Source: Tritrichomonas foetus (Eukaryota; Parabasalia; Tritrichomonadida; Tritrichomonadidae). Taken from it: a stretch of 43,047 bases of DNA. This document shows positions 38,401-43,047 of this stretch, piece after piece. Position 1 is the first letter of the stretch. Every line of letters starts with the position of its first letter. The notes below the pieces were generated by a model, which was given only the letters and a program-made list of their open reading frames with translations, did not search any database and had not been told where the DNA came from. Location of the stretch: NCBI GenBank assembly GCA_001839685.1, contig MLAK01000971.1:1-43047 (forward strand), in the 5' to 3' direction. The position numbers and the translations under genes are program-made.

Positions 38401-39029
38401 TAGCTGATCTGCGAAAGATTTTAGCACCTGCTGCTTCAAGCTTTAGTCGATTAAAGAACGCTCAAATTGAGCAACTTCGAATCCAAAATGAAAAAGAAAG
38501 GCATAAAGATGTGATCACTGTTGCTAAGAGCGCTTTAAGCCATTCGACAAGTGAAGAAGCACAACAGCACCTTGGAAAATTGATGCTAAACACACAAAGA
38601 TCAATTGCTAGACTTGAAGCAAAGAGACAAATGTGGAAAGAATTCGAAAAGAAGCAAATTATGGCAACACTTGGTGCTCTATCACTTATTGATGATAAAC
38701 AAGCCTTATTAACAATTAGGAAAAATTTCTCACCTTTTCGAAATACAAGAAAAAGAAGGAACACAAGATCACATTTTGATATGATAGATAACTTTGATAC
38801 GAATTTGGCTGTTCCTGAACCCCAAAAAATTGAAAATGTTCCACCTACATTTTCAAAACAACTCGAAAATATTGACAGAATGGTTCCTGAATTAAGCGAA
38901 AATGAAAAGAAGCAGATAATTCATGGGACAATACAGCCAGAGTTGGCTGCAAGAATAAAAGAAACAGAAAAGAGAAGAGAAGAGTCAGAAAGTATTGAGA
39001 ATGTGATTGTCACACCATCAAAGAAATAA
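32487..39029 (+). CDS. Giant coiled-coil protein, function unknown (main part)
   Basis: About 2,180 residues from ATG 32487. The open frame in fact runs back to the TAA at 32445 and, in the same phase, into the upstream frame. Long coiled-coil blocks (first 450 residues, about 1,180-1,500 and about 1,880-2,060) alternate with Pro/Ser/Asn-rich linkers, including acidic-proline segments with repeated PPxPxxPLL(V/L)EE-like motifs around residues 600-640. A basic segment FGHFHRHIVPKIGIGTQTM precedes a poly-Asn region. No motor, kinase or membrane domain is visible. Such proteins in trichomonads are plausible cytoskeletal or basal-body scaffolds; that is inference. Absence of any other stop or frameshift over 6.5 kb argues that the gene is, or was until recently, under selection. 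Stop is TAAA. Confidence 0.85.
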   Translation: MLQQRIAQLEKQIQRLQGDLVEEREKFQMSMNQLNTAKSRNKELENSIQKYIKLLELEKNNQKPAEVPVDTSKDELLEQRMMEIARCKEEMRELKMKHREELFSQAETLRSKFASEKNKLISSMGAKDNQALLQSIVDEYEKKLDEQRQAYDDLGTNLVRQWGGKVSLLTKQYESRIKNLQASNEVAILKKKEEIQFEVQKEKLEMEEELNRKVLEISQMFTNKIAKMERMQTRLQARNDAMIEEINNYKDLLNLKKIEEEVETSRTQKSEGSEIEGNNPIESYVHRLKVIKSELDEQRQWELEKQKDYYEQQIQKTTSSHQIEMRNLLLKIQDSLSKVNSEGENTITVSDALSKVSDAFITLNLQCGINEEEERSEEMISIKEATDRMTLLKEKIIHLQNENNELRKGDFSSDFTNYEYENEQLKMRLKFLESLKNGDGDEAQKNFQKIEDELRMELDVKDAIIAQLKAHLGPCLLETIDIFSKAPSKNEAKPITIINTQQPLEKTSYQTTVNTKNTNDRIISPLNTVRKKLELEINFVPLYLEIPLEYFIEEEEDFPETEQSKTTEINQRNGMNVINSKNDDNKENINEDLPNITKGKIEFPKNPLLLEEKPLDMPPIPQNPLLVEEKQKAQKPIIKTKIKTIIKEVPVIEYREPLRIKVKKDISSSVSIELFEKQYNFILIKGQSLTLQTNPPAKHGKISEATQVIHEKASETQPLKSIPEKEENPIKIVDSTPPPPIINQAQFLLPNPFTDQNEEYDKINSYDKSNSNTNSNSNINSPTRKVGLPPQFQPKTRILNKHVEPLIPPPPPKEFSNVETSTDKELLIPLIPPPQIIEKFLEIPKAQLIMSDAMFHVNIPMRYSAISTNAVKVVKLSGSKVISEYRIADFEPKPPQTIVITADEDTKAKIDALQEQIKNMSKNTTDQQVRSDMLKGIPERTVSFRDRTISYKDNIIESLKARIDVLEEQKRRERAQKLADIKKKSQELYSIPRNLTGPLLVEPNPKTKESIDKPQNKLTGMQLTKEKTTISFHSPPLPTLNPEDSTIKIDPTKELINSIDPIGDSINIINGNIKLLSANIESGTRITSISKDDIDAFESFLRATKNYDENSQKFISQIKDNEKLFIDNIFQLNSLQVRQNQALLLLKNIKKEDLIRKKELTLEEKLKIQQKILDDIQHKSEKTVDSVDQLLVLQQIQSAIEVVEGFEVIESNEEDSKILRALKFKVIDFQAKLKNGKTVDQIILDTLVMQTQNFLAGIRPKTDTKKENEDQTLQRQNEKLRHQARKYRKAQKTAEKELSLLKDKEASLEAKIGVLQGRLCEQKELAENSSTMYFAQMASIKEIMNQFNSGDPNNKDFVNQIKNEVMNLQVMAETAAHEKEIYKTKANEAEDRILQADSEKASAVRQLNELQAKFEIVDSKLKKAVEDKLFFDSDIQKLKTEKAIEIEAKMILNEQIQKLIEENAKIGRKLNKKVEKLRKAKNEINGLKMENEELTIKLTFGHFHRHIVPKIGIGTQTMFHRRSKPQDTKTDNNHNSNNNPSILQPQENEINKNNESNNINDIQSNTSNNLNTPQNDEYNMNNKDQININEEEEGNDNIKLTEMKMNSSADYSLSNSQGLPISSTNSSIFASQVQWEEEIDPDQYNVELADAMPTSRPDNILSIGEKAVESVHQPLIYKKKQPPVQTSYQTPKSLKQRPKTIAKATRMQINPEDLTVGNVQPGKRQLTGATQAPKPLLPGRMQQHPSSALNNLNSPILEPLESALTTVNFSNSTNISSSINSNVSSNTNSHANFNFNGRHSATEPTSPRGYGKKIFPSTPMAHATRTEKNVISLAETVKITRFEVDTPPQSPPKTPIITPKIQAKRPSNTGSGGNSSSMPNMVEVHRVLVRLREKSAKLQKKLEKKMKFIDELKKKLADATRENQNQRLSILRAEEEAKRSNLRFESLNVRYEIISKELSSKEEELTECKRDLADLRKILAPAASSFSRLKNAQIEQLRIQNEKERHKDVITVAKSALSHSTSEEAQQHLGKLMLNTQRSIARLEAKRQMWKEFEKKQIMATLGALSLIDDKQALLTIRKNFSPFRNTRKRRNTRSHFDMIDNFDTNLAVPEPQKIENVPPTFSKQLENIDRMVPELSENEKKQIIHGTIQPELAARIKETEKRREESESIENVIVTPSKK

Positions 39030-39057
39030 ATGTTTGTTATAGTAGTCAATTTTACTT

Positions 39058-39175
39058 CATTCTTTATTACATATTTCTTTCTTTATTACATGTTTCTTTC
39101 TTTATTACATGTTTCTTTCTTTATTACATGTTTCTTTCTTTATTACATATTTCTTTTTTTATTACATATTTCATT
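39058..39175 (+). repeat. 19-bp tandem repeat (3' of the coiled-coil gene)
   Basis: The unit TTTCTTTCTTTATTACATG occurs about six times, with the outer copies slightly diverged (ACATAT instead of ACATG). It begins about 30 bp after the stop codon. The rest of 39030-39394 is AT-rich and shows no gene. Confidence 0.9.
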
Positions 39176-39394
39176 CTTTTTGAAACAAGTAAATCCTTGA
39201 ATTAGTGTAAGAAAATCTCAGTCTATTATTTGAAAAGATGACACTTGTACAAAATTTCAAATTTCATCAAATGATCAATAAAAATCAAAATAATACATTT
39301 TGTCGAATATTCACACAGTTTATTCATTAGTAATGACCTTTCTGACACACAGTAAGAAACCTGCTTAAAAAACATGGAATTAAAATTGAGGAAC

Positions 39395-39862
39395 TCACGG
39401 AAGGGTTTTGCTGAAGTCTTGGGGCTCGATTCTTTTCGGAACAGGAAAAGTCGTCGTTTTGCGGAATTTCCCTTTTGACGAATTTCGATTCGATTGAGGA
39501 ATCACAATCGTTCTGGCGGCCATCGGCGAGACTTTCGTGATGAAGCTGGGCGAGTCTCCTTCGACTGGAAGTGAAATTTGGGGAATGAAAGATCGCGCGG
39601 AATGAGATAATCTTTTCATTCGAGGGCTGCAAAGCTGCATCCTTCTCGATGATGAAGAGCGGCTGTCTGTGTCTGAAGGTTCGCGTGGATTTGGATTCGG
39701 CGGAAGAGGAAGAGGCATTGATAAAAAATTATCTGATGATAATCGGCTGTGCCAATTTGATAAATCGTTAATTCTGGCTTGTTCAATACTTTCGGCTTTT
39801 CTTGGTGGTTTTGGTGAAGTTGAATCTTCGTAAAGTTTTGTGAAAATGGAATCTGGATTCAT
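39395..39862 (-). CDS. Small Ser/Pro-rich protein, function unknown
   Basis: The 155-residue protein starts MNPDSIFTKLYEDSTSPKPP. It is rich in Ser, Pro and Arg, with a proline cluster (PLPLPPNPNPREPSDTDSRS) in the middle, several SP and TP sites and a basic Ser-Arg-rich second half. It is probably disordered and a potential phosphoprotein. I see no domain. The base composition is clearly less AT-rich than surrounding intergenic DNA and the codon pattern is coherent, which favours this frame over the overlapping minus-strand frame at 39327-39632. It shares the 200-bp divergent upstream region, including the tRNA gene, with the GH31 gene. Confidence 0.65.
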   Translation of the reverse strand: MNPDSIFTKLYEDSTSPKPPRKAESIEQARINDLSNWHSRLSSDNFLSMPLPLPPNPNPREPSDTDSRSSSSRRMQLCSPRMKRLSHSARSFIPQISLPVEGDSPSFITKVSPMAARTIVIPQSNRNSSKGKFRKTTTFPVPKRIEPQDFSKTLP

Positions 39863-39907
39863 TTCTTGGAAATAATCAAAAAAATAATCATTGATGTATA
39901 AAAATGG

Positions 39908-39913
39908 AAAAAA
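39908..39913 (-). terminator. Pol III terminator of tRNA-Asp
   Basis: Six T residues on the minus strand begin 3 nt after the tRNA 3' end, a standard RNA polymerase III stop. Confidence 0.85.
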
Positions 39914-39915
39914 GC

Positions 39916-39985
39916 TCGCTGGCCGGGAATCGAACCCGGGTCACAGGAACGACAATCCTACATGATACCATTACACTACCAGCGA
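39916..39985 (-). tRNA. tRNA-Asp (GTC)
   Basis: The 70-nt minus-strand sequence folds as a tRNA. It has a perfect 7-bp acceptor stem (TCGCTGG/CCAGCGA) and a D arm with the A-box-like TAGTGTAATGG. The anticodon stem TAGGA/TCCTG carries a 7-nt loop TTGTCGT with U33 and anticodon GTC (bases 39951-39953). A T arm CCGGG-TTCGATT-CCCGG forms the B box. There is no intron and no encoded CCA. A T6 terminator follows. Confidence 0.96.
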
Positions 39986-40068
39986 CCTCTGATGGTGAAA
40001 ATGATATAGTATTGTTACTATTTAGAGTTACACATCGAGAAGAATTCGAAAAGTGACATCTGTCAAAA

Positions 40069-42891
40069 ATGTTTTTCCCTCTTTTATTCTATGTAACATC
40101 TGCTTATTTGCCTCGAAGAGTTTGTGGGAATATGACATTCTGTCGAGAAAATCTAAATAAGCATTCTTCTTATCATCTTCAAACTGATTCCATCCTTTTT
40201 CAATCTAATATCTTCACTGCTCACATCAAATCTGACGATTCTCAACAAACCTTAAAAATAATTCTCTATTTCATTACTAATATTGGATTTAGATTTCGTG
40301 TGGAACCCACCGAAAAAGTACTATTCAAGAGATTTGATCTTTCTAATGAGTCTTTAATTATCAATTCCGAAATTCTGAATCAAAAAGAATTTTCTCGGCA
40401 TACACAATATGAATTATATTCTATGATATATGGATTTGGGAAAGAAACTGCTAAAATCTTTTACAATCCTTTCAAAATTGTCATTGAATCAAATGAAAAG
40501 GAAATTTTGACTATAAACAGTGACAATTTTTTACTCTTTAATAATGGAAACAAAATTCCTGAAGAGATTTATGATGGGTATGTTGATAATGTTCCAAATG
40601 GAGATACTTCAGTTTCTTTAGACTTTTCTTTCCCTCAGCAAACTTTTCTAAGTGGTTTTGGATGTCGTCCGAAAACGATGAATTTGGAAGAAGGAATTTT
40701 TCGAATGTTTAATTTTGGAGGTTTTGCAAATTATGGAGCAATTCCTTTCTTTATTGCACATTCCTCATCATTATCTGTGAATATGGCATCTGTTTTCTGG
40801 ATAAATCCAACAGACACATTCATAGAAACCAAAAAAACTCATAAAAATGTTCAAAATAATCTAAGTAACTTTGAGAATAAAACTGTAAATATATCTAAGC
40901 ATAATTACTTTACTGGTAATAATATGAAGAGTAATGCGAATAAAATTAGATTTTTGAGTGAAGGTGGATATATTGATACTGTGATAAGTTTTGGTAACTT
41001 CAAGAAATTAATGTCTTCTTATACAGATTTGACTGGAAAACCGGCAATGCCACCAATTTATGGATTCGGTTATCATCAAAGTCGATGGGGTTATAAATCA
41101 CAACAATATGTTGAAGAAGTGAGCACAAACCTTGAAAATGCCCAAATCCCATTCGATGTTTTCTGGCTTGATATTGATCATTTAAAAGGAAACGCCCCAT
41201 TTACTATTGATGACATTTTATTTCCTAAAATCAATGAAATGTTTCAAATGTTTAAAGATAAAAATCGGTATGTTGTAAGAATTACAGATCCACATATTCA
41301 TATTAAACATAAGTTGGCTAAAGAATTTGAAGAAAATAATTTGTTGGCTCTCTATCCAAATAATAATTCAGCCTTTCATGGAATCTGTTGGCCAGGTGAA
41401 TCAGTTTGGCCAGATTTCCTAAATCCTAAAGCACGAAAATGGTGGGCTCACCAATTTACTGATTTATCGAGTTTTCCAGAGAATGTTATGATCTGGAATG
41501 ATATGAATGAACCATCAATTTCCAAAAGTATTGATGGCTCTTTTCCAAAATCTGTTCTTCATTTTGATTCATTTGAAAATCGTGAAATTCATAATATTTA
41601 TGGTTTTCTAAATACAGCTGCAACTTTTCAAGGCTTATTAGAAAGAAATTCTAACGAAAGGCCTTTTATTTTATCAAGAAGTCATTTTTCTGGATCACAA
41701 AAGCATGTTTGGGTGTGGAGTGGTGATAATGTTGCAACTTGGGATGATTTAGCAATATCTGTTGTTAACACTATTAATTTTGGTCTATCAGGATTTCCTT
41801 TTGTTGGTTCTGATATTGGTGGACATTATGGAAATCCATCAGAACGATTGTTACTTCGTTGGTTTCAAGTAGCTGCCTGGACAAGCCCCTTTTTTAGAGA
41901 GCATTCGCATATTGAATGCCAACCTCGAGAACCTTATTTATATAAATCGCTACAAAAACCTATAATTGATCATTACAAACTACTCCCTGTATTTTACACT
42001 GCTGCCAAAATTGCCAATGAAACTGGATTTCCTATTGTCAGACCACTTTGGACCGAATATCCTGAATTTCCAATGATGCATTTTATTCAAGATCAAGTTC
42101 TTGTGGCCGATTCTTTGCTTGTTTGTCCAATTCTTCGTGAAATAATTGACGAGAAAAAAGAAACAAAATTAATTCCTCCTCCAGGATTGTGGTATGATTT
42201 CTTTAATGGTGAAGCAATGTCTGCTCAAAGGGTTTATTCTTTATCAGATGAAAATATTCCTGTTTTTCTTCGTGGAGGAAGAATTGTTTTAACCTATTCT
42301 GATGTTGGCGCAACTGTAAACAAAACTCTTACAAAACCATTGACTTTGCATGTTGCTCTTGATGAAAGCCAATGTGCTAGTGGTGATGTTTATTTTGATG
42401 ATGGTCATACTTTCAATTTTATGAAAGGTGAATATTTCAAGAAACATTTTTCATTCGGAAAAGGAATCCTAAAAATGAGAACAATTTCAAGACTTGGACA
42501 AACTTTTCCTGAATATATAAATGATTTAAAAATTGATAAAATCAAATTTTATGGATTGCAAAAGAAGCCTGAACTAGATTTTAATGGAAAAATAGAGAAA
42601 GTTAATGAGTTATGGGAAATTTATGATGTGAATTTTAGCATTTTAGGTGATTTTACATTGTTTGATGGATATGATGATTCTGGTGTAAAAGTTAGAAGCT
42701 TTGTATTCAAAGGAATTATTTTGATGTTATTGATTTCTTCATTACTTCCATTGATCTTTCATTTTTTACCAATGGATAAATGCGAAAAAAAGGTAACGCA
42801 CCATTCTTCTGATGATCCCTTGATTGGAAATAAATTAAGTTATGGCGTTTATGATGTATCAGAATCGAGTTCAGGTAGTTACTCGTTCTAG
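40069..42891 (+). CDS. GH31 alpha-glucosidase (glucosidase II alpha-like), membrane-anchored
   Basis: This is a 940-residue glycoside hydrolase family 31 enzyme that removes terminal alpha-linked glucose. Family motifs are clear: IWNDMNEP at 475-482 with nucleophile Asp478, and WSGDNVATWDDL with acid/base Asp553. FVGSDIGGHYGNPSERLLLR and the following WTSPFFREHSH are also typical. Length and motif variants resemble ER glucosidase II alpha (about 940 residues), which trims glucose from N-glycans in the calnexin/UGGT quality-control cycle. A hydrophobic N-terminus (MFFPLLFYVTSA) looks like a signal peptide. A hydrophobic segment at about 882-901 (ILMLLISSLLPLIFHF) followed by a 39-residue tail predicts a type I membrane protein. 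Animal glucosidase II alpha is soluble, so a lysosomal or surface glucosidase is an alternative. The stop is TAG. Confidence 0.93.
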   Translation: MFFPLLFYVTSAYLPRRVCGNMTFCRENLNKHSSYHLQTDSILFQSNIFTAHIKSDDSQQTLKIILYFITNIGFRFRVEPTEKVLFKRFDLSNESLIINSEILNQKEFSRHTQYELYSMIYGFGKETAKIFYNPFKIVIESNEKEILTINSDNFLLFNNGNKIPEEIYDGYVDNVPNGDTSVSLDFSFPQQTFLSGFGCRPKTMNLEEGIFRMFNFGGFANYGAIPFFIAHSSSLSVNMASVFWINPTDTFIETKKTHKNVQNNLSNFENKTVNISKHNYFTGNNMKSNANKIRFLSEGGYIDTVISFGNFKKLMSSYTDLTGKPAMPPIYGFGYHQSRWGYKSQQYVEEVSTNLENAQIPFDVFWLDIDHLKGNAPFTIDDILFPKINEMFQMFKDKNRYVVRITDPHIHIKHKLAKEFEENNLLALYPNNNSAFHGICWPGESVWPDFLNPKARKWWAHQFTDLSSFPENVMIWNDMNEPSISKSIDGSFPKSVLHFDSFENREIHNIYGFLNTAATFQGLLERNSNERPFILSRSHFSGSQKHVWVWSGDNVATWDDLAISVVNTINFGLSGFPFVGSDIGGHYGNPSERLLLRWFQVAAWTSPFFREHSHIECQPREPYLYKSLQKPIIDHYKLLPVFYTAAKIANETGFPIVRPLWTEYPEFPMMHFIQDQVLVADSLLVCPILREIIDEKKETKLIPPPGLWYDFFNGEAMSAQRVYSLSDENIPVFLRGGRIVLTYSDVGATVNKTLTKPLTLHVALDESQCASGDVYFDDGHTFNFMKGEYFKKHFSFGKGILKMRTISRLGQTFPEYINDLKIDKIKFYGLQKKPELDFNGKIEKVNELWEIYDVNFSILGDFTLFDGYDDSGVKVRSFVFKGIILMLLISSLLPLIFHFLPMDKCEKKVTHHSSDDPLIGNKLSYGVYDVSESSSGSYSF

Positions 42892-42987
42892 GATACTATT
42901 ATTGTATGAAATTTTATAAATAAAATGTTTATAGAGTAGAAACACTTTATCTTATTATTTTTTATATTTGTATGTAATCCTTTTCTT

Positions 42988-43047
42988 GATGTAATACTTT
43001 TTCTCAATGAAATGCTTTTTCATCAACGAAATGCTTTTTCTCAATGA
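42988..43047 (+). repeat. Short repeats at the right edge
   Basis: AATGCTTTTTCTCAATGA-like sequence (about 18-20 bp) recurs three times, with TAATACTTTTTCTCAATGA as the first variant. The array runs off the end of the window. Confidence 0.55.

Noticed and set aside
39327..39632. Overlapping minus-strand frame in the Ser/Pro-rich gene region
   Set aside because: It overlaps the better-supported frame 39395-39862, which has a cleaner start and coherent composition.

Overview
The window looks like nuclear DNA of a parabasalid protist (Trichomonas/Tritrichomonas type). It is very AT-rich. Long uninterrupted reading frames on both strands use the standard stop codons (TAA, TAG and TGA all end clear genes), and I see no introns in them. 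Several starts lie 8-21 nt downstream of a TCA(C/T)(A/T) box that resembles the trichomonad initiator element (Inr). The proteins are eukaryotic: SMC6, a CEP19-like basal body protein, an OSR1/STE20-like kinase, an FCP1/SCP-type phosphatase, a MED15-like Gln-rich protein and an ER-type GH31 glucosidase. There is also a eukaryotic tRNA-Asp. Species assignment is inference. Single N bases at 8751-9296 and a 317-N gap show that this is a draft assembly.

Layout. 1-9400: cytidine deaminase, FCP1-like phosphatase, a Gln-rich MED15/KIX-like protein and an Asn-rich nuclear-looking protein, then about 2.7 kb of AT-rich DNA ending in a small decayed gene. 9.4-15.5 kb: SMC6, then an AAA-ATPase-like protein of a mobile or repeated family with decayed coding sequence after its stop. 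15.9-31.3 kb: two nearly identical 3.2-kb DNA transposons in inverted orientation (15872-19054 and 28097-31273). Each has perfect 27-bp terminal inverted repeats, a DD35E transposase of IS630/Tc1-mariner type and a divergently transcribed 264-aa protein that I cannot place. Between them lie about 9 kb of apparently ordinary cellular genes: a PH-like protein, CEP19, a large helical protein, a coiled-coil protein and a probable pseudokinase. 31.4-39 kb: a reading frame of about 2,500 codons for a giant coiled-coil protein, which lacks an ATG where one is expected and is cut by a single in-frame TAA. 39.3-43 kb: a small Ser/Pro-rich protein, tRNA-Asp(GTC) and a membrane-anchored GH31 alpha-glucosidase.

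Most interesting points: (1) the two-gene transposon family and its inverted pair, whose flanking trinucleotides pair better if the 9-kb centre has been inverted or if the whole 15.4 kb moved as a composite; (2) the giant coiled-coil gene with both a TTG at its expected start and an in-frame TAA followed by CTA; (3) a STE20/OSR1-like kinase whose catalytic HRD Asp is Gln and whose activation loop is hugely expanded; (4) short dispersed repeats, including a MITE-like pair with terminal inverted repeats and a perfect 15-bp 3'-UTR hairpin. The genes do not form an obvious pathway. They read as independent trichomonad transcription units with short intergenic regions, interrupted by mobile DNA.
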